NCBI GenBank assembly: GCA_016213305.1
Contig: JACRAV010000366.1
Location: 1-6,761 of the forward strand
Direction of reading: 5' to 3'
DNA length: 6,761 bases
Source: Candidatus Zixiibacteriota bacterium
GTDB taxonomy: Bacteria > Zixibacteria > MSB-5A5 > GN15 > FEB-12
Below, piece after piece: positions 1 to 6,006 of the stretch (its first letter is position 1; each line of letters begins with the position of its first letter). The notes beneath the pieces are model-generated. The model did not search any database and was not told the origin of the DNA. It worked only from the letters and a program-made list of their open reading frames with translations. A program made the translations under genes and the position numbers.

Positions 1-2214
1 GATACTTCGGGTAATTATCATCCGCACGGCGAGCAGGTGGTGTATCCCACGCTGGTTCGCATGGCGCAGGATTTCAACATGCGGTATCCGCTGATCGAAG
101 GCCAGGGGAATTTCGGATCGATCGACGGCGACGATGCCGCGGCCATGCGATACACCGAGGCGCGGCTGAGCGCGGTGGCGATGGAGATGATCGCGGATCT
201 TGAAAAAGAGACGGTCGATTTCATGCCGAACTACGACGGCACCCTGCAGGAGCCGAAAGTTCTTCCGGGCAAATTCCCCAACCTGATCTGCAACGGCACC
301 AGCGGCATTGCGGTCGGCATGGCGACCAGCATTCCGCCCCATAATCTTCGCGAGATCGCCGCGGCCGTTTTGAAAGTTATCGAAGAACCGGAATGCACCA
401 ACGAAGAACTGATTACGCTGGTGCCCGGCCCCGATTTCCCGACCGGCGGAATCATCAACGGTCGCGCCGGAATCATGCAGGCCTACACCACCGGGCGGGG
501 ACATATTCCGGTCCGCGCCAGGGCGATGGTCGAGCACATGCGCAACGGCAAGGAAGCCATCGTGGTCGGCGAACTCCCGTTCCAGGTGAACAAGTCGAAC
601 CTGATCGAGAAGATCGCCGATCTGGTGCGCGACAAACGGATCGAGGGCATCTCCGACCTTCGCGACGAATCCGACCGCGACGGGATGCGGATTGTCATCG
701 AACTCAAGCGCGATATCCAGCCGGATATCGTCTTAAACCAGCTCTACGCCCACACCACCATGCAGATCACCTTTTCGGTCATCATGCTCGGGCTGGACAA
801 GGGCGTGCCGAAACTGATGACGCTCAAACAGTTGATTGAGGTGTTCATCGAGCACCGCCACGAAGTGGTGGTCCGCCGGACCCAGTTCGATCTGCGCAAG
901 GCCGAGGAGCGGGCGCACATTCTCGAAGGGTACAAGATCGCGCTGGACAATATCGACGCCATCATCGCGCTGATCAAGAAATCGAAAGACACCCCCGCCG
1001 CGCGCGAGGGGCTGATGACCTCGTTCAAGCTCTCGGAACGCCAGGCCACCGCCATTCTCGAAATGCGTCTCCAGCGCCTGACCGGACTGGAGCGGCAGAA
1101 GATCGAGTTCGAGTATCGAGAGACGATCCTAAAGATCGAGGAATACAAATCTATCCTCGCCTCGCGGCAACTTAGCATGCAGATCATCAAGGACGAAACC
1201 AACGAACTGGCCAAGAAATACGGCGACGACCGCCGAACCGAGATCCAGGACGCCGCCGATGAACTGACGGTCGAGGACCTGATCGCCGAAGAAGAAATGG
1301 TCATCACCATTTCGCACCTCGGATATGTGAAACGGTTGTCGGTTTCGCAGTATCGCCGCCAGCAACGGGGGGGCAAAGGGGTGATCGGCATCGAGACCAA
1401 AGAGGAAGATTTCGCCGAGCATCTGTTTGTCGCCTCGACCCACGACTACATGATGTTCTTCTCCAATCGCGGGCGTTGTTACTGGGTCAAGGTGCACGAA
1501 ATCCCGGTTGGCGGAAAACTGGCCCGAGGCAAACCGATCGTCAACCTCTGCCAGATGGATAAAGAGGAGCGGATCACCGCCTTTGTCCGGGCGCGGCAGT
1601 TCGTGCCCGACAAATGCGTGGTCATGGCCAGCCGCAACGGCATTATCAAGAAGACCACGCTGGAGGCGTTCAGCAATCCGCGCAAAGCCGGCGTGGCGGC
1701 GATGGATATCCCCGACAACGACGAACTGATCGAGGCCCAGATCACCGACGGCAGTTACGAAATTGTCCTGGCCACCCGCCAGGGGATGGCGATCCGGTTC
1801 CCCGAGGAGAAAGTCCGTCCGATGGGCCGCACCGCGTACGGCGTGAAGGGAATTGAACTCGAAGACAAGGATTACGTGATCGGTATGGTCGTGGTCAAGC
1901 GCGACAGCACGCTGTTGGTCGTCACCGAAAACGGATACGGCAAGCGGACCTCGATCGAGGATTACCGGATGACCAACCGTGGCGGCAAGGGAGTGATCAA
2001 TGTCAAGACCACCGACCGCAACGGCGAGGTGGTGTCGATCAAGGAAGTGCTCGATCAGGACGAATTGATCATCATCACCAAGAACGGGATCGCGAACCGG
2101 CAGGCGGTGAAGGACATCAGTGTGATCGGCCGCAACACGCAGGGTGTTCGCCTGATCAATCTGAAGGGCGGCGACCTGGTGACGGACGTGGCGAGGGTGG
2201 TGTCGGAGGAGTAA
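1..2214 (+). CDS. gyrA: DNA gyrase subunit A, 5'-truncated by window edge
   Basis: Encodes the breakage-reunion subunit of DNA gyrase, which works as an A2B2 complex to introduce negative supercoils. Frame 1 is open from base 1, so the start lies outside; the first residue aligns with about E. coli GyrA residue 72 and 737 residues remain, giving a full length near 808, normal for the family. Visible landmarks are YHPHG (residues 6-10), GQGNFGSIDGD (34-44) and the catalytic tyrosine in AAAMRYTEARL (Tyr51, codon 151-153, equal to Tyr122). QATAILEMRLQRL lies at 348-360. The GyrA box QQRGGKG at 454-460 (bases 1360-1380) opens the C-terminal beta-pinwheel that wraps DNA, and a second RGGKG blade motif sits at bases 1978-1992. 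The GyrA box argues against ParC. Oddity: the quinolone-contact positions equal to Ser83 and Asp87 are Gln (34-36) and Pro (46-48). The protein ends in VSEE without a long acidic tail. Confidence 0.97.
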   Translation, partial: DTSGNYHPHGEQVVYPTLVRMAQDFNMRYPLIEGQGNFGSIDGDDAAAMRYTEARLSAVAMEMIADLEKETVDFMPNYDGTLQEPKVLPGKFPNLICNGTSGIAVGMATSIPPHNLREIAAAVLKVIEEPECTNEELITLVPGPDFPTGGIINGRAGIMQAYTTGRGHIPVRARAMVEHMRNGKEAIVVGELPFQVNKSNLIEKIADLVRDKRIEGISDLRDESDRDGMRIVIELKRDIQPDIVLNQLYAHTTMQITFSVIMLGLDKGVPKLMTLKQLIEVFIEHRHEVVVRRTQFDLRKAEERAHILEGYKIALDNIDAIIALIKKSKDTPAAREGLMTSFKLSERQATAILEMRLQRLTGLERQKIEFEYRETILKIEEYKSILASRQLSMQIIKDETNELAKKYGDDRRTEIQDAADELTVEDLIAEEEMVITISHLGYVKRLSVSQYRRQQRGGKGVIGIETKEEDFAEHLFVASTHDYMMFFSNRGRCYWVKVHEIPVGGKLARGKPIVNLCQMDKEERITAFVRARQFVPDKCVVMASRNGIIKKTTLEAFSNPRKAGVAAMDIPDNDELIEAQITDGSYEIVLATRQGMAIRFPEEKVRPMGRTAYGVKGIELEDKDYVIGMVVVKRDSTLLVVTENGYGKRTSIEDYRMTNRGGKGVINVKTTDRNGEVVSIKEVLDQDELIIITKNGIANRQAVKDISVIGRNTQGVRLINLKGGDLVTDVARVVSEE

Positions 2215-2224
2215 GTGAACTGTG

Positions 2225-2255
2225 CGCGGCAGGCGTTCCTACCCGCCGCGTTTTT
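2225..2255 (+). terminator. Rho-independent terminator after gyrA
   Basis: CGCGGC (2225-2230) pairs perfectly with GCCGCG (2245-2250), and inside it GG (2232-2233) can pair with CC. TTTTT (2251-2255) follows directly. It starts 10 bases after the gyrA stop codon. Read on the minus strand there is no T run after the stem, so it should act only on gyrA transcription and not on the convergent gene. Confidence 0.85.
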
Positions 2256-2310
2256 CAGTAAAGAAGTTCGCTGTTTGTAGGCCGCCCGTGCGAACACGAG
2301 TGACCGAACG

Positions 2311-3252
2311 TTACTGCGTGGACCAACAACCCGTATTGAGTGTAGGACAAGGCGCGGGTAGCCAGAAATCAATAAAGAGATAACTGATCATCCGGGAGAC
2401 GTCGGAAATATCAACACCGCCCCAGTCGTCGCCATCCAAATTGGCCGCCTGCGGACAGCATAGCGGGTCGCGGCTTATGAAGGCATAATCAATCAGCCGG
2501 GTCAGGTCTGATATGTCGACTCGGCCGTTCGGATCGCAGTCAACATTGCCGGTGTTTCCGACACAACAGGCGCTCGGCTTGCAGTATCTGCAATTCTTTT
2601 GCACCTTGATCTTGAAACATCGCGGTCCACTCCAGGCCGGAAGAGTTGTATATTCAGGCGTCTGGTTGAACGATGTCCACTTCCACCGATCTTGAGCGGC
2701 CACGCTAGTGACCGAATCAAAGCAGATTGATTTGCATGTATCTGCAAAGCGCAACCGAAGAATTATCAGGAATACAATTCCGGAATCAACGGGGTGCGCG
2801 GCCAATTGACTTGGGTCGTTCGCCGACGCGTCGAAAACAACGGTATCGGCTCCAATGCCGTCGCAACCAAGGCACTTAAAGCTAAAATGCCCGCCGAAAT
2901 CCGAATGTGGATAGAAACCGGTGGTATCGATCCAGACACTTTGCACCGGTGTCGGAGCGAAGTCATAGTTTCCACCGTTCGCGATCCAGTGAGTCCATGC
3001 CGCACCATCGGGGCTGTAGATCACAAAGCCATTCGATATGTCGTAGCTGGTGTTGTCCCGATTTACATACTCAATCGGAAACTTTACAGGTCCATCAGCA
3101 GTCAAAAGCAACGTATCGCCCACCACCACTACTGTTGTTCCGGTGATGAAACTGGATCGTACCCGTATAGCGGTATTTCCCGGCGGCTGTGCGAGAGCAG
3201 AAGTTCCGACTGCTACCAGAAATACAAGAGTCGACCAAAGTGCCAATCTCAT
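2311..3252 (-). CDS. Secreted dockerin-domain protein of unknown function, cysteine-rich
   Basis: A 313-residue protein not recognised as a named family outside its C-terminus. Residues 1-21 form a clear signal peptide (short basic start, hydrophobic core, ALA just before Gln22), so export through Sec is expected. Residues 22 to about 225 are a predominantly beta-looking body with the string FVIYSPDGAAWTHW (76-89) and several cysteines. Residues 236-294 (bases 2371-2547) resemble a type I dockerin: two calcium loops of the DxDxxGxVDISD kind at 238-249 and 273-284, each followed by a helix (LTRLIDYAFI, VSRMISYLFI). Loop 2 has Trp277 where a ligand is usual. Fourteen cysteines, including CxxC pairs at 127/130 and 221/224 and CC doublets at 229-230 and 265-266, suggest disulfides. 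By family knowledge dockerins bind cohesins, here perhaps a surface scaffold; this is inference. The ATG is preceded by AGGCAGGT, spacing 4. The gene converges on gyrA and is visibly more AT-rich than its neighbours. Confidence 0.85.
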   Translation of the reverse strand: MRLALWSTLVFLVAVGTSALAQPPGNTAIRVRSSFITGTTVVVVGDTLLLTADGPVKFPIEYVNRDNTSYDISNGFVIYSPDGAAWTHWIANGGNYDFAPTPVQSVWIDTTGFYPHSDFGGHFSFKCLGCDGIGADTVVFDASANDPSQLAAHPVDSGIVFLIILRLRFADTCKSICFDSVTSVAAQDRWKWTSFNQTPEYTTLPAWSGPRCFKIKVQKNCRYCKPSACCVGNTGNVDCDPNGRVDISDLTRLIDYAFISRDPLCCPQAANLDGDDWGGVDISDVSRMISYLFIDFWLPAPCPTLNTGCWSTQ

Positions 3253-3467
3253 ATTTACCTGCCTGTGCGTCGAAGAATGGAATTGATATTCATAAACAAC
3301 CTACCTAACAAAGCGAATCTTGTCAACGTTAATCTGTTTCGCGCAGGCGACAAGTGGGGTGGTGTCCGCTGGACCGCTGGCAGACGATGTGAAGTGAGGC
3401 CAACGCTCGACTCCGTGGGCGCGTAAAATGTAGTCAGCCAAAGGGTTGTACATTCCGTCAGCACCTT
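3253..3467. other. Gene-free stretch upstream of the dockerin gene
   Basis: This is the first part of a 462-base gap between two minus-strand genes. Apart from the ribosome binding site next to 3252 and the candidate promoter at 3298-3326, nothing coding is convincing: open frames on both strands are short and lack a family signature. A 6-base inverted repeat AATGTA/TACATT (3427-3432 and 3449-3454) is too weak to interpret. The rest of the gap is the palindrome array listed separately. Confidence 0.6.
3298..3326 (-). promoter_or_regulatory. Candidate sigma70-type promoter of the dockerin gene
   Basis: On the minus strand a perfect TTGACA (-35, bases 3321-3326) is followed after exactly 17 bases by TAGGTT (3298-3303), a weak -10 that keeps the important first T, A and last T. 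Transcription would start near 3291, giving a leader of about 40 bases before the ATG at 3252. The match is by eye; the phylum's own consensus is unknown to me. Confidence 0.4.
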
Positions 3468-3482
3468 TCCGCCGCAGGCGGA
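3468..3482. repeat. Small perfect hairpin, TCCGCC-GCA-GGCGGA
   Basis: TCCGCC (3468-3473) pairs with GGCGGA (3477-3482) around a three-base loop. It sits at the far end of the palindrome cluster, one base before the next inverted repeat. No T run follows on either strand, so a terminator role is not supported. Confidence 0.6.
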
Positions 3483-3483
3483 T

Positions 3484-3555
3484 GAGACCTGACGGCTCTG
3501 ATGGAGGCGTCAGGTCTCGCCCGCCCCGCTGTGGCGGGACGGACTAGGACCTGAC
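3484..3555. repeat. Compound palindrome with three mutually complementary arms
   Basis: GAGACCTGACG (3484-3494) pairs over 11 bases with CGTCAGGTCTC (3508-3518) around a 13-base loop. The same second arm, as GTCAGGTC (3509-3516), can instead pair over 8 bases with GACCTGAC (3548-3555). That alternative encloses an inner hairpin CCCGC-TGTG-GCGGG (3525-3538). The outer-stem plus inner-stem design of the second form resembles the element at 3615-3660, but there is no GTAG at its foot. No coding potential is seen across it. Confidence 0.7.
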
Positions 3556-3564
3556 ACAACACTA

Positions 3565-3597
3565 AAGATGGCGGAACCAGAAGCGGTTCCGCCCTAC
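3565..3597 (-). repeat. REP-like element A, copy 1 (GTAG-footed hairpin)
   Basis: Read on the minus strand: GTAG (3597-3594), then GGCGGAACC (3593-3585), loop GCTTCT (3584-3579), then GGTTCCGCC (3578-3570) and CATCTT-like flank. The stem is 9 perfect base pairs and starts immediately after GTAG. It is nearly identical over 33 bases to the element at 3686-3718, differing only at the base after GTAG. A GTAG directly at the hairpin foot is the established hallmark of REP sequences recognised by RAYT (REP-associated tyrosine) transposases. No such transposase is present in this window. Confidence 0.75.
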
Positions 3598-3614
3598 GAA
3601 GACTGAACCAGAAT

Positions 3615-3660
3615 GTCGGGTAGCTCGTCCGCTCTGAAGCGGACTCGCAACCCGACCTAC
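3615..3660 (-). repeat. REP-like element B (GTAG-footed two-stem hairpin)
   Basis: On the minus strand GTAG (3660-3657) is followed at once by GTCGGGT (3656-3650), which pairs with ACCCGAC (3621-3615). Inside, GTCCGCT (3644-3638) pairs with AGCGGAC (3633-3627) around a four-base loop, leaving five-base internal loops on each side. The stem sequence is unrelated to element A, but the foot, orientation and spacing are the same. Just beyond its far side TTCTGGTTC (3613-3605) echoes half of element A, perhaps a remnant. Confidence 0.7.
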
Positions 3661-3685
3661 ATTTCCTTGCAAAGCATCTTAAGAT

Positions 3686-3718
3686 AAGATGGCGGAACCA
3701 GAAGCGGTTCCGCACTAC
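3686..3718 (-). repeat. REP-like element A, copy 2, overlapping the thpR stop codon
   Basis: On the minus strand: GTAG (3718-3715), T, then GCGGAACC (3713-3706), loop GCTTCT, GGTTCCGC (3699-3692) and CATCTT. The stem is 8 base pairs. The TAG of its GTAG foot is the stop codon of thpR (3717-3715). The flank after the stem, CATCTTATCTT, is moderately T-rich, so the hairpin might also serve as an imperfect terminator for the operon ending here. Confidence 0.75.
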
Positions 3719-4284
3719 AATGCGGGAGAGCGCAGCATCTTCTCGTGCAGACGCTCGTAGATCGAGCCGGAGGGGGTCAACGTCGATTTGAATAATGTCA
3801 GCCGGTCAAAAACAAAGGGCGTCGGCGTCACGCGAAACTGCTGAACCGCCATCATAAGCCCCGCCAGATCGTGCGGGTCACGCACCCGCGCCAGCGTGAG
3901 ATGCGGCCGGAATCGTTTGGTTTCCTTCTCAAATCCGAGTTCCTGCGCCCCCTGTTCGAGCAGGTCGGCCATGATCTCAAGCGATTGCAGGTTTCCGCCC
4001 AGCCCCGCCCAGATGACGCGCGGACGTTTCAAGTCCGAGAAGGCGCCGAGTCGGTCCAGTGCACACTCGACCGGTTTGGACGTCGCGGCGACCTCGTCGA
4101 TCAGCGCCCCGATTTTGGGAATCAGTTTTTCGTCGGTGTCGCCCAAGAATCTGGCGGTCAGATGGATATTGTTCGGCGCCACCCAACTCACCCGGCCCCC
4201 CTTCTGTTTCAATAGAAAGCCGATCCGACCAAGCTCCTGCTCGATCGAATGCGGCAGTGGCCAGGCGATGAAGAGCCGAATCAT
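3715..4284 (-). CDS. thpR: RNA 2',3'-cyclic phosphodiesterase (2H phosphoesterase, LigT-like)
   Basis: A cytosolic enzyme of the 2H family that opens RNA 2',3'-cyclic phosphates; family members were first known as 2'-5' RNA ligases. At 189 residues it has normal length. Both catalytic HxT motifs are present: HLTARFLG starting at His41 and HLTLAR starting at His128, preceded by the usual RLFIAWPLP opening (3-11) and the VSWV strand (32-35). The ATG at 4284 overlaps the cinA stop as ATGA, and no strong Shine-Dalgarno precedes it, so translation probably depends on coupling with cinA. It is the last gene of the operon. Its TAG stop lies in the GTAG foot of a REP-like hairpin. The physiological substrate in bacteria is uncertain. 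Confidence 0.93.
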   Translation of the reverse strand: MIRLFIAWPLPHSIEQELGRIGFLLKQKGGRVSWVAPNNIHLTARFLGDTDEKLIPKIGALIDEVAATSKPVECALDRLGAFSDLKRPRVIWAGLGGNLQSLEIMADLLEQGAQELGFEKETKRFRPHLTLARVRDPHDLAGLMMAVQQFRVTPTPFVFDRLTLFKSTLTPSGSIYERLHEKMLRSPAL

Positions 4285-5528
4285 ACGATACTCAACAGGT
4301 CGCGTCTCAAAAGTTCGAGGGCGGCGGCGGTGGCGCGCGTGCGATTAGTCGGGCGATCGACGCCAAACCGGAAATGCCGCGCATATGCGCCGTTCGGCCC
4401 GGCCAGACCGATCCAGGTGGTGCCGACCGGTTTTGCGTCACTGCCGCCGTCGGGACCGGCGATTCCCGCCACCGACAGGGCATAATTGCTGACGAGCAGG
4501 TTGCGCACGCCCTGGGCCATTGCGATCGCGCATTCCTCGGAGACTGCGCCGTGGCTTTGCAGAAGTTCCGCCGGCACACCAAGCAATTGTTCCTTGACCG
4601 CGTTGCTGTAGGCCTGCACGCCGCCGAGGAAATAGGTCGAAGAGCCGGGAACCGAGGTGATCAGCATCCCCAGTTCGCCGCCGGTGCATGATTCGGCCAC
4701 CGCCAGCGACATCTTGCGCTCTTCTAAGATTCGGCCGATCACCCGTTCGAGCGTGTCATCATTTCGGCCATACACATAGGTGGCGCACTGGGCCTCGATC
4801 CGCTCCGCAAGTGTGACGGCTTTCTGGTCCGCCTCGGATTGCGATACGCCGGTCGCAAGGATGCGAAGATCAACACCGCCATAGTTGGGCAGGTATCCAA
4901 GCCGAACCCCCGGCTCAAGTTTCACAGCGGATTGAATGAGTTCGGCCAGTTTTGATTCGCTGACCCCGGTCGCTCTGAGCTTAATAATGCTGATTGCCTG
5001 CCCGCCTTCAAGCGTGCGGAGATACGGCAGGACTTCGTCGGTGAAGATCTGCTTCATTTCACGCGGCACACCGGGCAGGGCGACAAAATGATGGCCCTGT
5101 TCCGCGATGCAAATTCCGACCGCCGAGCCGAGTTTATTGGGGAAAAATTTGGCCCCTTGCGGCAAAAGCGCCTGGTTCTGGTTGATCGCGGGCAAAACCA
5201 CGCCTCGCGCGGCATACCGTTTTTTGATGTCCTCGAAAATCTGTTCGTGATAGACCAGATTCCGCTTGAAGACTTTGACAATCGCCCGTTTGGTGATATC
5301 GTCGTCGGTCGGTCCCAGCCCGCCAGTGGCGATCACGATCTGCGCGCGTTTCTGGGCCTGACGAAAGACGGCTTCCATAGCGTCAAGATCGTCCCCGACA
5401 CTCGACTGAAAAACCACCGACAGACCGGCGGCGGTAAGCTCGGCGGCCAGCCAGGCGGCGTTGGTGTCGATCGTGTGACCGGTCAGGATTTCGTCGCCGA
5501 TCGTGATTATTTCAACCGTGAGCGGCAT
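4281..5528 (-). CDS. cinA: CinA family protein / nicotinamide-nucleotide amidase
   Basis: A 415-residue two-domain protein of standard length. The N-terminal COG1058 (MoCF-like) domain, residues 1 to about 170, shows EIITIGDEILTG (6-17), GGLGPTDDDIT (69-79) and ALPGVPREM (150-158); characterised relatives hydrolyse ADP-ribose. The C-terminal CinA/PncC domain (about 257-415) shows AESCTGG (278-284), AYSNAVKEQLLGV (306-318), HGAVSEE (326-332) and SVAGIAGPDGG plus KPVGTTWIG (352-374); relatives deamidate nicotinamide mononucleotide to recycle NAD. The start chosen is Met at 5528, which gives the canonical opening MPLTVEIITIGDEIL. The frame extends 23 codons upstream, but that would run into pgpA and lacks a binding site. 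Seven bases separate it from pgpA; it overlaps thpR by four. The old competence-induced name implies nothing about competence here. Confidence 0.96.
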   Translation of the reverse strand: MPLTVEIITIGDEILTGHTIDTNAAWLAAELTAAGLSVVFQSSVGDDLDAMEAVFRQAQKRAQIVIATGGLGPTDDDITKRAIVKVFKRNLVYHEQIFEDIKKRYAARGVVLPAINQNQALLPQGAKFFPNKLGSAVGICIAEQGHHFVALPGVPREMKQIFTDEVLPYLRTLEGGQAISIIKLRATGVSESKLAELIQSAVKLEPGVRLGYLPNYGGVDLRILATGVSQSEADQKAVTLAERIEAQCATYVYGRNDDTLERVIGRILEERKMSLAVAESCTGGELGMLITSVPGSSTYFLGGVQAYSNAVKEQLLGVPAELLQSHGAVSEECAIAMAQGVRNLLVSNYALSVAGIAGPDGGSDAKPVGTTWIGLAGPNGAYARHFRFGVDRPTNRTRATAAALELLRRDLLSIV

Positions 5529-5531
5529 CGT

Positions 5532-5537
5532 CTCCTC
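5532..5537 (-). promoter_or_regulatory. Ribosome binding site that fixes the cinA start
   Basis: GAGGAG on the minus strand lies 3 bases before the ATG at 5528 (5 bases if only GAGG is counted) and overlaps the TGA stop of pgpA as TGAGGAG. It supports the 5528 start over the longer reading frame and suggests a ribosome finishing pgpA can restart on cinA. Confidence 0.7.
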
Positions 5538-6006
5538 ACGAATACCAGTAACGGACGACCAGCAGATATATCTGCACCGCGATATTGGCATGAACACCGG
5601 CGGCCACGTCGTCCATCGTCACCCCCCAGCCGCCGGGCAGTCGCTCGAACTGCGAGGCGGGCGGAAGTTTGACAACATCAAAAAACCGAAACGCGAGGAA
5701 CGCAATCAAATAATTCGTGAAGGAGATCGGGACAAACAGTACGGCTACGGCCATGCCGGCCCATTCGTCGATCACGATCTTTTTGGCGTCATGGCCGAAC
5801 AACCGCTCCGCCTCGCCCGCCGCCCAGACCGACACCGCGATGAAAAGAGCGGTGACAGCCAACAGGGCGATCTGGTTTGTCCCGACGACAAAGAAGAGCA
5901 AAAGCCAGGCGGGAATGGTGCCGACCGTCCCGGGCACCAGCGGCGAATACCCGGAAAACAGCCCGGTGGCGATTCCTTTAACGATCCAGTTTTTCACAGA
6001 TGTCAT
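5536..6006 (-). CDS. pgpA: Phosphatidylglycerophosphatase A
   Basis: An inner-membrane lipid phosphatase that removes the 3-phosphate from phosphatidylglycerophosphate to give phosphatidylglycerol. It is 156 residues, usual for PgpA. Family landmarks in order are FSGYSPLVPGTVGT (17-30), the acidic IDEWAG (79-84), RFFDVVKLPP (107-116) and GGWGVTMDDVAAG (125-137), which carry the conserved acidic and glycine residues. Hydrophobic stretches at about 31-41, 45-63, 82-106 and 138-153 fit a multi-pass membrane protein. The ATG follows the pgsA TAA with no gap (TAAATG), and AGGT inside the last pgsA codons serves as a close binding site. It acts on the product of pgsA, so the two adjacent genes encode consecutive steps. 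Confidence 0.94.
   Translation of the reverse strand: MTSVKNWIVKGIATGLFSGYSPLVPGTVGTIPAWLLLFFVVGTNQIALLAVTALFIAVSVWAAGEAERLFGHDAKKIVIDEWAGMAVAVLFVPISFTNYLIAFLAFRFFDVVKLPPASQFERLPGGWGVTMDDVAAGVHANIAVQIYLLVVRYWYS

Noticed and set aside
744..1400. 218-codon open frame antisense to gyrA
   Set aside because: It lies wholly inside a clear gyrA coding region and shows no family motif; its serine/arginine-rich composition is typical of a reverse-strand shadow of GC-rich coding DNA.
1..2214. ParC (topoisomerase IV) instead of GyrA
   Set aside because: The intact GyrA box QQRGGKG and the full-length C-terminal pinwheel with a further RGGKG blade fit GyrA.
2266..2295. Terminator for the dockerin gene on the minus strand
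   Set aside because: GTTCGC/GCGAAC pair over only 6 bases around an 18-base loop and are followed by a broken T stretch (TTCTTT); too weak to annotate.
2794..3426. 210-codon plus-strand frame over the dockerin gene and its promoter region
   Set aside because: No recognisable domain and no good binding site. The opposite strand has a signal peptide and dockerin loops in one continuous frame.
3427..3454. Inverted repeat AATGTA/TACATT as an operator or terminator
   Set aside because: Six bases separated by 16 is within chance expectation and it lies far from any promoter or gene end.
3458..3715. 85-codon minus-strand frame inside the palindrome cluster
   Set aside because: It merely translates the hairpins and has no motif or credible start context.
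3565..3718. CRISPR array
   Set aside because: The units are about 60 bases apart and regularly oriented, but only two of three share sequence, the repeats are self-complementary hairpins with GTAG feet, and there are no cas genes.
5529..5597. 23-codon N-terminal extension of cinA
   Set aside because: It would overlap pgpA by about 60 bases, adds residues absent from the family, and the start at 5528 has a well-placed GAGGAG.
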